Assembly (NCBI GenBank): GCA_902619615.1
Contig: CACNFD010000015.1
Span: 1-43,845 of the forward strand
Source: an uncultured SAR116 cluster alpha proteobacterium
GTDB lineage: Bacteria; Pseudomonadota; Alphaproteobacteria; Puniceispirillales; Marisalimonadaceae
DNA length: 43,845 bases
Reading direction: 5' to 3'
Shown here one piece after another: positions 10,353 through 18,932 of the stretch. The position numbers were made by a program, and so were the translations under genes. Numbering within the stretch: the stretch's first letter is position 1; every line of letters begins with the position of its first letter. The notes under the pieces are model-generated. The model did not search any database, was not told the origin of the DNA, and saw only the letters and a program-made list of their open reading frames with translations.

Positions 10353-11216
10353 TTATGACGGTTTGTCTCCTGCAAAAGTAATTCTATGCATTAATCGTCT
10401 TTGTCCATGGTAATCATTTATAGGATTATGCATTGTACATCTATTATCCCAAATTGCTACAGACCCTGGTTTCCATTGAAATCTACAAGTAAATTCTGAT
10501 TTGATTTGATGCTTGTATAAGTACTCTAATATTGGTGTACTTTCTTCTTCCGTCATGCCAACAAAATTGGTCGTATGAGCTTCATTAACATATAATGATT
10601 TTCTTTTAGTTTCTGGGTGTGTTCTTACTACTGGATGAATAGCTTTTAATTCGTCTCCTTTTAGACCAACTGATGCATGTTTCATAATATCCGATCTGGT
10701 TTTTGCAACACGTGATTTGCCTGAAATATTTACTGCTTCAAGAGTATCTAAAAATTTTTTCATACCCTCCGACAAACTTTCATAAGCCATATATTGATTG
10801 GACCACTCTGTATCTCCACCATAATCAGGTGTTTCAATACCATACAGCATTGTTCCCATAGGAGGTTCTTCTTGATAGGTAGTATCACTATGCCAAATTC
10901 CACCAAAATTGTTTGTGTCAGTTTCTTTTTTCAAAATTGGAGTTATCTCAGGAAAATTCTCTAGACTTTTTACAAAAGGATAAACTATTGGCTTTCCAAT
11001 TCTCTCTGCGAATGCTTTTTGAGTATCTGGACTGAACTTTTGGTCTCTAAAAAATATCACTTGATAATCTAGCAGTGCATTATAAATTTCAGAAATAATT
11101 TCATCAGGTAGATTTTTAGATAAATCAATATTATCTATTTGAGCACCAAGCGCACCTGCAATAGGTTTGACTTTAATTGTCTCAAAATGTGTATTCTGAT
11201 TATTATTAATTTTCAT
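10353..11216 (-). CDS. TauD/TfdA-family 2-oxoglutarate/Fe(II) dioxygenase
   Basis: 287 residues from the ATG at 11216. A GTG at 11273 would add 19 residues, but AAGGAG lies inside that extension, 12 bases before the ATG, so the shorter form is preferred. Facial-triad residues H109 and D111 (IWHSDTTY) and the distal His in DNRCTMHNPINDY are present. The Arg that binds 2-oxoglutarate is in RRLMHR. The family hydroxylates and cleaves substrates such as taurine or aryloxyacetates; the substrate here is unknown. It is first gene of the minus-strand operon and divergent from the amidohydrolase gene across 132 bases. Confidence 0.9.
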   Translation of the reverse strand: MKINNNQNTHFETIKVKPIAGALGAQIDNIDLSKNLPDEIISEIYNALLDYQVIFFRDQKFSPDTQKAFAERIGKPIVYPFVKSLENFPEITPILKKETDTNNFGGIWHSDTTYQEEPPMGTMLYGIETPDYGGDTEWSNQYMAYESLSEGMKKFLDTLEAVNISGKSRVAKTRSDIMKHASVGLKGDELKAIHPVVRTHPETKRKSLYVNEAHTTNFVGMTEEESTPILEYLYKHQIKSEFTCRFQWKPGSVAIWDNRCTMHNPINDYHGQRRLMHRITFAGDKPS

Positions 11217-11348
11217 AATATATTTAGGCTCCTTGAAGGTAGGACTAGGAAAACATTCAAATTTTATTTGCACTTATTAAGTTAGTGTTAAATAATTTAA
11301 ATCATAAATAAAAAATAAATTATTTTCAATTTCTACAGAGAAATTTAT

Positions 11349-12392
11349 ATGAAAAAAATCAAATCACCTCACCTTGATGTGAGACCAAATTGGTTAAATA
11401 AATTAAAAGAACAACCTTTACTTCCTGATCTGAACATTATTGATCCACATCATCATCTTTGGGATGTTGGATTTGGACAATATTATGTAGAAGAATTGTT
11501 AGAGGACATAGAGTCTTCAGGTCATAATATAAAGGCAACTGTTTATATTATGAGTTCATCTAACACAAAAATATATTTACAAGACGGACTTGAAGAATTC
11601 AAAACTCTTAGTGAAATTGAATTTGCTACAAATGAAGGCAAAAGAGCTGATTTAATAACAGATAATAAAATTAAAGTAAATGCATCTATAGTTGGATCCC
11701 TTGATCTAACTTTTGGAAATAAATTGAAACCAGTTATACAAAAAGGTTTAGAAATCAGTGAGGGTCGACTAAAAGGCATAAGAATGCTTTTAGCAGCACA
11801 TCCAGACCCTAGAATTAAATCTGGTGCTGTAAATTCAGATTTATCCCTTATGTCACATCCAAAATTTGTTGAAGGTGCAAGATGCTTGCAAGACGCAGGA
11901 CTTTCACTTGATTTTTGGATATATCACACACAATTAAGTGAAATGGAAAAAATAGCCAGGACACTACCAGAACTTAGCATTATTCTTAATCATATTGGAG
12001 GACCCATTCATCTTGGTGAATATGAAGGAAAGCAAGCCTTAACTCATAGAGAGTGGCGTACGGCTATGATGAGATTATCAAGATTACCAAACATTAAAGT
12101 TAAATTAGGTGGATTAGGTATGGAAGTTAATGGTGCAAAATTTCACTTAAATCAAAATCCACCAAACTCTTCTCAATTAGCTGATATTTGGAAGTCATGG
12201 ATTTATGAAACAATTGATATGTTTGGCGTTGAAAGGTGTATGTTTGAAAGTAATTTTCCAGTTGATAAAGGCTCTTGTAGTTATGGTTCGTTATGGAATG
12301 CATTCAAAATAATTTCAGAAAACATGTCAGATAACGAAAAAAATAAATTGTTTTATGAAAATGCTGCAAAAACATATAAGATAAAATTATGA
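11349..12392 (+). CDS. Amidohydrolase 2 family protein (TIM-barrel metal hydrolase)
   Basis: 347 residues. The metal-binding HxH is in NIIDPHHHLWD near the N-terminus, LNHIGGP supplies a later His, and CMFESNFPVDK is the C-terminal Asp-bearing strand. This pattern belongs to the amidohydrolase-2 family (2-pyrone-4,6-dicarboxylate lactonase-like and related lactonases/decarboxylases). It is probably a lactone or amide hydrolase for a ring-derived acid; the exact reaction is not readable. It is 22 bases upstream of the LLM oxidoreductase gene, likely one operon, and divergent from the TauD-cupin-isomerase operon, suggesting one catabolic locus. Confidence 0.88.
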   Translation: MKKIKSPHLDVRPNWLNKLKEQPLLPDLNIIDPHHHLWDVGFGQYYVEELLEDIESSGHNIKATVYIMSSSNTKIYLQDGLEEFKTLSEIEFATNEGKRADLITDNKIKVNASIVGSLDLTFGNKLKPVIQKGLEISEGRLKGIRMLLAAHPDPRIKSGAVNSDLSLMSHPKFVEGARCLQDAGLSLDFWIYHTQLSEMEKIARTLPELSIILNHIGGPIHLGEYEGKQALTHREWRTAMMRLSRLPNIKVKLGGLGMEVNGAKFHLNQNPPNSSQLADIWKSWIYETIDMFGVERCMFESNFPVDKGSCSYGSLWNAFKIISENMSDNEKNKLFYENAAKTYKIKL

Positions 12393-12414
12393 TTATTATA
12401 TTTAGGCAAATTCT

Positions 12415-13449
12415 ATGAAAGTTTCAATTCTTGAACAATCAGTTTCAGTTGAAGGAAAGCCTCAGTCAGTAACAATAAAAGATAGTATAAATTTAGCAAA
12501 AAAAGCCGAAAAACTTGGTTACAAAAGATTTTGGGTTTCAGAACACCATAACCATCCTACAATTATTGGGACTGCACCTGAAATATTGATGGCAGCCATA
12601 GCATGTAATACATCTTCAATAAGGATTGGAAGCGCAGGCATAATGTTACCTCATTATTCACCACTTAAAGTTGCAGAACAATTTAGAGTTTTAGAAGCAA
12701 TAGCCCCTAACAGAATTGATTTAGGTTTGGGAAGAGCACCAGGTTCTGATGGAAGAACTGCATTAGCATTAAATCCAAACAGCAGGAGTGATAGTGAACA
12801 TTTTCCAAGTCATGTAAGGGATCTAATAGCATGGGTCTCAAATGAAAAGTTAATCGAAGGTCATCCATTTAGACATTTAATCGCTCAGCCTATTTCAGAT
12901 ACTATTCCGGAAATTTGGATGCTTGGAACATCTAATTACGGTGCTCAGTTAGCAGCCTACTTGGGTATTCCATATTGTTTTGCACATTTCATTACAGATG
13001 GACAAGGACTGAAAGAAGCTTTAGATATTTATAGATCTGAATTTCGTCCGTCAAAAAAATTCCCTAAACCTTTAGTTAATGTATGTATGTGGGCCTTAAC
13101 TGCAAATACAAATGAAGAAGCCAGATATTTATTTGCATCTAGAGCTGCATGGAAGATTGGAAGAAATTATGGTCAACTTGGATCTATTACTGATCCAGAT
13201 AATGCCTTGAGTATAATCAATGATAATGGTTGGACTGAACAATATCAAAATATGTATCAAAACTCATTGGTAGGAGACGCAAATATAACAAAGGATAAAA
13301 TTTCTAAACTAGTAGAAGAAAATAATATTGATGAGATTGCTATTTTAACTTGGTGTCACAACGAAAATCATCGTATTAAATCTTACGAAATTTTTGCAAA
13401 TGCTTTTGAATTGTCTTTAAAAAGAGAGACTGAAAAATCTGTCGTATAA
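12415..13449 (+). CDS. LLM-class flavin-dependent oxidoreductase (luciferase-like)
   Basis: 344 residues with a bacterial luciferase-like TIM-barrel fold. Recognisable stretches are AKKAEKLGYKRFWVSEHHN, IGSAGIMLPHYSPLKVAEQF, DLGLGRAPGSDGRT and EIWMLGTSNYGAQLAA. These match the MsnO8/YhbW-type subgroup. It probably uses reduced FMN and oxygen; no reductase partner is adjacent. It is downstream of the amidohydrolase and likely co-transcribed. Substrate unknown. Confidence 0.88.
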   Translation: MKVSILEQSVSVEGKPQSVTIKDSINLAKKAEKLGYKRFWVSEHHNHPTIIGTAPEILMAAIACNTSSIRIGSAGIMLPHYSPLKVAEQFRVLEAIAPNRIDLGLGRAPGSDGRTALALNPNSRSDSEHFPSHVRDLIAWVSNEKLIEGHPFRHLIAQPISDTIPEIWMLGTSNYGAQLAAYLGIPYCFAHFITDGQGLKEALDIYRSEFRPSKKFPKPLVNVCMWALTANTNEEARYLFASRAAWKIGRNYGQLGSITDPDNALSIINDNGWTEQYQNMYQNSLVGDANITKDKISKLVEENNIDEIAILTWCHNENHRIKSYEIFANAFELSLKRETEKSVV

Positions 13450-13503
13450 ATTGAATTTAGAAAAAAAACTCTTACATAAGGCAAATAAATTGTGGAGTAA
13501 AAA

Positions 13504-14106
13504 TTGTTTTCTGTTAGTCAACCTGTATATAAATTAAAAGTTTTTTTTATATTTATATTTATATTATTCTTAAGTTCTTGTAGTAAAATTGATATGAAAC
13601 AATTTGAAAATAATACTCCTAAACTAGATTTGTTTTCTTTTTTTGAAGGTAAAACTATAGCTTATGGCATTTTTGAAGATAGATTTGGGAATTTAAAAAG
13701 ACAATTTAGAGTTAACATTACTGGGAAGATAGAGAATAATACCTTAACTCTTGACGAAGATTTTTTATATGATGATGGTGAACAAGCAAATCGTATTTGG
13801 AAAATAAAAAAAATCACTGATAAAAATAAAGTCATATATCAAGGACAAGCTGATGATATCGAAGGTGAAGCCTCTGGATCTATTTCGGGTAATACACTTA
13901 ATTGGTCTTATGATATTTATCTAAATATCAAAGGTTCAAATATTAAAGTTCACTTTAACGATTGGATCTATAAACAAAGTGAAGATCTAGCAATTAATAG
14001 AGCTTACGTAAGTAAATTTGGTATTAATATTGGATCAGTTACATTAGTATTTTTAAGAGGCAATGCTATGAACAGCATTGGATCTTTAAATTTAAATAAA
14101 TGGTAA
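13504..14106 (+). CDS. DUF3833-family lipoprotein
   Basis: 200 residues starting at TTG, supported by GGAG at 13494-13497, 6 bases upstream. The next in-frame ATG would remove the signal sequence. A hydrophobic segment ends in FLSSCSK, a lipobox with lipidation Cys near residue 26. The rest matches the DUF3833 pattern (FFEGKTIAYGIFEDRFGNLKRQF, DDIEGEASGSISGNTLNWSY). It is probably a membrane-anchored periplasmic lipid- or envelope-related protein. It is followed after 6 bases by a chalcone-isomerase-like gene, a pairing common in alpha- and gammaproteobacteria, where cyclopropane-fatty-acid genes are often nearby; none is here. Confidence 0.82.
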   Translation: MFSVSQPVYKLKVFFIFIFILFLSSCSKIDMKQFENNTPKLDLFSFFEGKTIAYGIFEDRFGNLKRQFRVNITGKIENNTLTLDEDFLYDDGEQANRIWKIKKITDKNKVIYQGQADDIEGEASGSISGNTLNWSYDIYLNIKGSNIKVHFNDWIYKQSEDLAINRAYVSKFGINIGSVTLVFLRGNAMNSIGSLNLNKW

Positions 14107-14112
14107 ATCTAA

Positions 14113-14655
14113 ATGTTTAAAAAACATTTAGTTATAATTATTTTATTTTTTTTTAATATTAATATGTTAATTGCAGATGCACCTAAAAAACATTTTAATA
14201 CTGAAACCCATAAAATAATAACAAAGTATCTACCCGAGTATAAAATAGTAGGTAAGGCAAACTATAGTTTTCTTATTTGGAATATTTATGATGCAACTTT
14301 AGTTACTAAGTCGGGTAAATTTAAAAATGATGAATTTGTCCTAGTTCTCAAATATAATAAAGTCATAAAAAAAGAAAGATTAGTTAATGAGACAATAAAT
14401 GAGTTTAAAAAACAGGCAGAATTTAAAGAAGAATACTTAAATAGCCTTAGACAAATATTTAATAAAACTTTTAAGAAAACTAAAATTAACAGTGTTTTTG
14501 TAGGTATAAAAAGAAAAAAACAAGCTTATCTTTACTTTGAAGGTGAAGAGGTATTTAAATCGAATGATGAAAAGTTTATTAATTATTTTTTTAATATCTG
14601 GTTACGAGAAGATAGTCAAAATCCTAGTTTTACAAAAAAACTTTTAGGAAGATAA
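14113..14655 (+). CDS. Chalcone isomerase-like protein (exported)
   Basis: 180 residues with an N-terminal signal peptide (hydrophobic LVIIILFFFNINMLIADA, cleavage probably after ADA). The mature part has the Chalcone_3-type pattern: KANYSFLIWNIYDATLVT, VLVLKYNKVIKKERLVNET, and an YLYFEGEEVF-like strand. The bacterial family is named for its fold and has no demonstrated flavonoid role; it probably binds a fatty acid or lipid in the periplasm (inference). It is tightly spaced between the DUF3833 lipoprotein and yciB. Confidence 0.82.
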   Translation: MFKKHLVIIILFFFNINMLIADAPKKHFNTETHKIITKYLPEYKIVGKANYSFLIWNIYDATLVTKSGKFKNDEFVLVLKYNKVIKKERLVNETINEFKKQAEFKEEYLNSLRQIFNKTFKKTKINSVFVGIKRKKQAYLYFEGEEVFKSNDEKFINYFFNIWLREDSQNPSFTKKLLGR

Positions 14656-14669
14656 AAGGATAAATATTT

Positions 14670-15209
14670 ATGAGACTAAGTGCATTCTTTTTTGAAATTA
14701 TTCCAATTTCCGGCTTTTTTATAAGTGCCCAATATTATAATTTAATAGTAGCGGCAATAATTTCGTTAATATTAAGCTTGTTTGTAATTATTACATTCTA
14801 CCTTATTGAAAGGCGTATTTCAAAATTTCAAATTTTTGCTATTTTTATGTCTAGTCTTATAACCATGTTTGCTTATTTATTTAATGACGAAACATTTGTT
14901 AAAATTAAACCGACTATTTTTAATGGATTTTTTAGTGCAGTTTTATTAATTGGAATTTTAAATGGAAAAGCAATGATGAAACAATTTTTTGGATCTCAAT
15001 TTTCTCTTAATGATGAAACCTGGTATAAACTTAGTTTGAGATGGGGTTTGTTTTTTTTATTTCTTACAATTATAAATGAAATATCTTGGAGGTTTCTTGA
15101 AACTGAGGATTGGGTTTTTATCAAAGTTTTTGTATTATCGCCTTTAGTTGGAATTTTTATGTTGTGCCAGTTGCCAATTACATTAAAAGGAAGAATTAAA
15201 ACCAAATAA
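14670..15209 (+). CDS. yciB: YciB/IspZ-family inner-membrane protein
   Basis: 179 residues with about five membrane helices (roughly residues 13-46 as two, 55-73, 83-98, 120-138 and 148-170). Conserved YciB positions include KIKPTIFNGFFSAVLLIG and NEISWRFLETEDWVFIKVF. AAAGGA precedes the ATG. The family is linked to cell-envelope integrity and septation. It is the third gene of a compact envelope operon after the DUF3833 and chalcone-isomerase-like genes. Confidence 0.87.
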   Translation: MRLSAFFFEIIPISGFFISAQYYNLIVAAIISLILSLFVIITFYLIERRISKFQIFAIFMSSLITMFAYLFNDETFVKIKPTIFNGFFSAVLLIGILNGKAMMKQFFGSQFSLNDETWYKLSLRWGLFFLFLTIINEISWRFLETEDWVFIKVFVLSPLVGIFMLCQLPITLKGRIKTK

Positions 15210-15243
15210 AGCAAATTAAAAATAAGTATCATGGGGGCATTAA

Positions 15244-16398
15244 ATGAAAATAAAGATAATTGATGTTAAAGTCCATGTTATTAAATCATCATTAGAAATT
15301 CCTTTTGCATTTTCTCAAGGATGGGTAAATGTAAGGTCTGCGACACTTGTAGAAATAAAAACAAACTCAGGTTTAGTTGGCTGGGGGGAGGCATTTTGTC
15401 AAGGATTAGAACCTCCCGAAATCTCAGCAGCTGTAATTGAAAATGCTCTAAAGCCTATTTTATTAGATCAGTCCCCATTAAATATAGAAGTCCTGTGGCA
15501 CAAAATGTACAATTCTACAAGAGATTATGGAAGAAAGGGATCTGTAGTATCTGGCATAAGTGCAGTGGATATAGCATTATGGGATATTGCAGGCAAATAT
15601 TACGACCAACCTGTATATCAATTATTAGGAGGTGCATTTAGAAAAAAAATTAAACCTTATGCAACGGGTTTTTACAGAATAAAAGGTAAAGGTGAAGCAA
15701 GCAGATTAGCAGAAGAAGCTTTATCTCACTTCGAAAATGGTTTTGATCATATGAAGGTTAAACTTGGTTTTGGAATAGACGACGACCTGAAGTGTATGGA
15801 AAGTATTGGTCATGCTCTGAAAAATAAAAATGTTACTCTTATGATTGATACTAATCACGCTTATGGAAGATCTGAGGCACTGACATTAGGAAAAAACTTA
15901 CAGAGTTATAAATTACGCTGGTATGAAGAACCAGTTGTTCCTGAGGATATTAAAGGTTATGCAGAATTGAGATCTAAGTTAGACATTCCTATTGCAGGAG
16001 GTGAGAATGAGCATACTCTATTTGGATTTAAATCACTTTTCGAAAATAATGCAATTGACATTGCACAACCTGATATTGGGTCATGTGGCGGTATAACAGG
16101 TGCAAAACATATTATTAATTTAGCACATAGTTTTGGTGTAGAGGTTAATCCTCATGTATGGGGTTCAGCAATTGCTCAAGCTGCATCTATTCAAGTTATT
16201 GCCTCAATTCCAGTAACCCATTTCTCAATTTTTGCTAGAAAGCCTATTTTAGAATATGATCAATCAAGTCATCCCTTTAGAAGAGAATTACTTTCAAAAC
16301 CCTTTGAGCTTGTGAATGGCATGATAAATATTCCAGACGATAAAGGTTTAGGAATTGAGGTTAATCTAGAAACTATTAAAAAATACAAAACTAATTGA
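15244..16398 (+). CDS. Enolase-superfamily dehydratase/racemase (mandelate racemase subgroup)
   Basis: 384 residues with a capping domain (1-125) and a modified TIM barrel. The general-base pair K171/K173 (HMKVKLG), metal ligands D202 (MIDTNH), E228 (WYEEP) and E254 (GGENEH), and the D277 (QPDIG)/H304 (HVWGS) dyad are all present, which places it in the mandelate racemase subgroup and argues for activity. It probably dehydrates or racemises a sugar acid; the substrate is not assignable. It is followed with almost no gap by an alpha/beta hydrolase and an EamA transporter, likely one operon. Confidence 0.9.
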   Translation: MKIKIIDVKVHVIKSSLEIPFAFSQGWVNVRSATLVEIKTNSGLVGWGEAFCQGLEPPEISAAVIENALKPILLDQSPLNIEVLWHKMYNSTRDYGRKGSVVSGISAVDIALWDIAGKYYDQPVYQLLGGAFRKKIKPYATGFYRIKGKGEASRLAEEALSHFENGFDHMKVKLGFGIDDDLKCMESIGHALKNKNVTLMIDTNHAYGRSEALTLGKNLQSYKLRWYEEPVVPEDIKGYAELRSKLDIPIAGGENEHTLFGFKSLFENNAIDIAQPDIGSCGGITGAKHIINLAHSFGVEVNPHVWGSAIAQAASIQVIASIPVTHFSIFARKPILEYDQSSHPFRRELLSKPFELVNGMINIPDDKGLGIEVNLETIKKYKTN

Positions 16399-16406
16399 AA
16401 CAAATT

Positions 16407-17519
16407 ATGATTGAACTTTTAGACCCATTAATCAAATCACATAATGTAGAAATCTCAAATGGTCTAAATGTTCATTATTTAGAGGCAAATTCAAACAAAT
16501 CTCAAAAACCAACTGCTCTTCTTCTACACGGATTTCCCGAATTAAGTTTTAGTTGGAGAAAAATTATACCTTTGTTAGCTGCTGAAGGTTTTAGAGTTAT
16601 TGCACCTGATATGAGAGGATATGGTCAAACCTCAGGCGGGGGAAAAGAATTTCATGCCGACATATCTGAATATCGATTATTGAACTTAAGCACGGACATA
16701 ATAAGTCTTATGAGTTCTTTAAATCTTGATAAAATTGATTTATTAGTTGGACATGATGCAGGTTCATCAGTTGCAGCAGTATCTGCTATAATAAGACCAG
16801 ATATCTTTAAATCTGTAGTTATGATGAGTGCTCCATACGCTGGAACTCCAAATATAAATAGTAGTTTGACGTATGAAGATCCTATTCACAAAGAATTAGA
16901 AAAATTAGACCCTCCCAGGAAACACTACCAATGGTATTATTCTACAATTGAAGCCAACAAACATATGCACCTGGAAAAACAGGAATTACATAAATTTTTA
17001 AGAGCTTACTATCATATGAAAAGTGCAGACTGGAAAAAGAACGTTCCTTACAAGTTGAATTCTTGGAATGCAGAAAACTTAGCTAAAATGCCAGAGTATT
17101 ACATTATGCACCTTAACGAAGATATGGTCCAAAGTGTAATGCCGCACTATCCACAGTCAAATTGTTATGAAAATTGGTTAAATGATCAAGAATTAGAAGT
17201 CTATACCAACAGCTTTTTAAAAAATAGTTTTCAACCTGCATTAAACTGGTATAGGTGCATGACCTCAAATGATCTTAATAGTGATTTAAGAATTTTTTCT
17301 GGTAAAAAGATTGAAGTTCCATCTTGTTTTATTGCAGGTGAAAAAGACTGGGGTATTTACCAAAAACCTGGAGCATTAGAAATAATGGAAAATAATTTAT
17401 GTTTGCATTATAAAGGCAGACATATTATCCAGAATGCTGGACATTGGGTTCAACAAGAAAATCATGTCGATGTAGCAAAAACTTTAATAGATTTTTTTAA
17501 AAATAATAATTTATTTTAG
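16407..17519 (+). CDS. Alpha/beta hydrolase, epoxide-hydrolase/dehalogenase-like (Asp nucleophile)
   Basis: 370 residues from the ATG at 16407. A TTG at 16395 overlapping the upstream stop is also possible (4 residues longer); neither has a clear ribosome site. The oxyanion-side motif is HGFPE (41-45), DMRGYG lies at 68-73, and the nucleophile elbow GHDAG has D117 instead of Ser. The acid is probably in GEKDW and the His in NAGHW. An Asp nucleophile points to an epoxide hydrolase or haloalkane/haloacetate dehalogenase mechanism. It is about 70 residues longer than common members. It is co-transcribed with the enolase-superfamily gene and the transporter. Confidence 0.85.
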   Translation: MIELLDPLIKSHNVEISNGLNVHYLEANSNKSQKPTALLLHGFPELSFSWRKIIPLLAAEGFRVIAPDMRGYGQTSGGGKEFHADISEYRLLNLSTDIISLMSSLNLDKIDLLVGHDAGSSVAAVSAIIRPDIFKSVVMMSAPYAGTPNINSSLTYEDPIHKELEKLDPPRKHYQWYYSTIEANKHMHLEKQELHKFLRAYYHMKSADWKKNVPYKLNSWNAENLAKMPEYYIMHLNEDMVQSVMPHYPQSNCYENWLNDQELEVYTNSFLKNSFQPALNWYRCMTSNDLNSDLRIFSGKKIEVPSCFIAGEKDWGIYQKPGALEIMENNLCLHYKGRHIIQNAGHWVQQENHVDVAKTLIDFFKNNNLF

Positions 17520-17527
17520 GAATTATT

Positions 17528-18421
17528 TTGAACTTCTCTTTATCTGGAAATCTTTTTAAGGGAATTGGAATAGCCACTATTGGTGCATTAGTTTTATCTC
17601 CAGATACCTTATTTATGAGATGGTCTGAAATGGATGCATGGTCAATGCTGACGTGGCGAGGCTTTGAAATGGGATTAATGCTTATCTTATTTTCTAGCTG
17701 TTTTGAAATTTATAGAAAAAATTTTAAAAAAGTTTTTTCAACAGTTGGTATCTGGATAATTTTATCTCAGATATTAAGTTCTATATTTTTCACGTATGGT
17801 GTTGCTGAAACTTCAGTATCGTTAATTTTATTTTGTCTAGCAACTTCTCCAATATTTGCATCTATATTTTCAATTTTTATTCTTAGAGAAAAAACAACAT
17901 CTTCGACATGGATAACTGCATTTTTTGCATTGATTGGAGTTGGAATTTCTGTGGCAAATGGTGAAAATGTATTAAACGCTCCTCAAGGTAGTGTTTTCAT
18001 TGGGACAGTATGCGGAATAGGAGCTGCAGCCACATTAGGCTTGAGTTTAGTATTTTTGAGAAGCAAACCTGATATACCAGCCATGACAGTTACTGGATTG
18101 AGTTCTTTTGGCTATGGTATAATTGGGTTATTAATTGTATCTCCAGATCTTCTTTTTAAAGGGGATATAATAGCAATTTCTTTATCTGGATTAATAATCC
18201 TTCCAATATCTTTTGCGTGCTTAACTTTTGCAACAAGGTATACACAAGCTTCTAATATTGGACTTTTAATGCTTTTAGAGACTGCTCTTGGTCCATTTTG
18301 GGTATGGCTAGGGACTAATGAAACTCCAAATATCTATATGATAGTTGGTGGAGTTATAGTTATTTTTAGTCTTGCTTGGTATATTTTAGTAGATCAAATA
18401 AAAATTTCTTTTTCCATATAA
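17528..18421 (+). CDS. EamA-family (DMT superfamily) transporter
   Basis: 297 residues with about ten hydrophobic segments in two EamA halves; the first repeat includes SPIFASIFSIFILREKTT and the second LLMLLETALGPFWVWLGTNE. The start is TTG at 17528 with AGGAA at 17518-17522; the next in-frame Met would delete helix 1. It lies 8 bases after the hydrolase stop. The family exports or imports small metabolites; the substrate here may relate to the two upstream enzymes. Confidence 0.87.
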   Translation: MNFSLSGNLFKGIGIATIGALVLSPDTLFMRWSEMDAWSMLTWRGFEMGLMLILFSSCFEIYRKNFKKVFSTVGIWIILSQILSSIFFTYGVAETSVSLILFCLATSPIFASIFSIFILREKTTSSTWITAFFALIGVGISVANGENVLNAPQGSVFIGTVCGIGAAATLGLSLVFLRSKPDIPAMTVTGLSSFGYGIIGLLIVSPDLLFKGDIIAISLSGLIILPISFACLTFATRYTQASNIGLLMLLETALGPFWVWLGTNETPNIYMIVGGVIVIFSLAWYILVDQIKISFSI

Positions 18422-18447
18422 TTTGATTTATATAAAATTTGGAAAAA

Positions 18448-18849
18448 TTATTTTGAAAATTGGAGTATTAACTTTGATCTATTTGATTTAGATTTTTCAT
18501 CAAGTTTGTTTTTAAAATTGTATCCCCAAACAGGACCAGGCCAAGCTGGGTCACTTTTTTTTCTTAAAACCAAATGTAAATGAAGTTGAGATACTACATT
18601 TCCTAACATGGCGATATTTACCTTGTCATATTCTTTATTTGATTTAAGAAAATCACCTAGTTCAACCGCAAAATTAATTAAGATGTTTCTTTTTTCAATA
18701 TCTAAGTCACTTAACTCAATTAAATTAATTTTCGTTGGAATTAGAATAACCCAAAAAACTTCTCTTACATCCATTATTCTAATTTGAAAATCATTAAATT
18801 CTTTAACTAGAAAACTATCCTTTTCTATTCTATTATCTAATTTAAACAT
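18448..18849 (-). CDS. HIT-domain protein
   Basis: 133 residues. The histidine-triad stretch reads QLHLHLVLR, so the first His of the usual HxHxH pattern is Gln while the two following histidines are kept. WPGPVWGYNF after it is typical of a proteobacterial HIT subgroup. It is probably a nucleotide (ApnA-like) hydrolase or transferase. AGGAA precedes the ATG. It is convergent with the EamA gene and divergent from the M20 amidohydrolase gene, so probably monocistronic. Confidence 0.85.
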   Translation of the reverse strand: MFKLDNRIEKDSFLVKEFNDFQIRIMDVREVFWVILIPTKINLIELSDLDIEKRNILINFAVELGDFLKSNKEYDKVNIAMLGNVVSQLHLHLVLRKKSDPAWPGPVWGYNFKNKLDEKSKSNRSKLILQFSK

Positions 18850-18932
18850 TTCTATTTCCTAATAAATTGATAAATAATTATTTTATTACGATTTATTAAG
18901 TTAATAAAGATTTCAAATTAAGGGAAAATCCA

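Noticed and set aside
11217-11273. N-terminal extension of the TauD-like protein from a GTG at 11273
   Set aside because: AAGGAG lies within the extension at a workable distance from the ATG at 11216, and the family alignment starts there.
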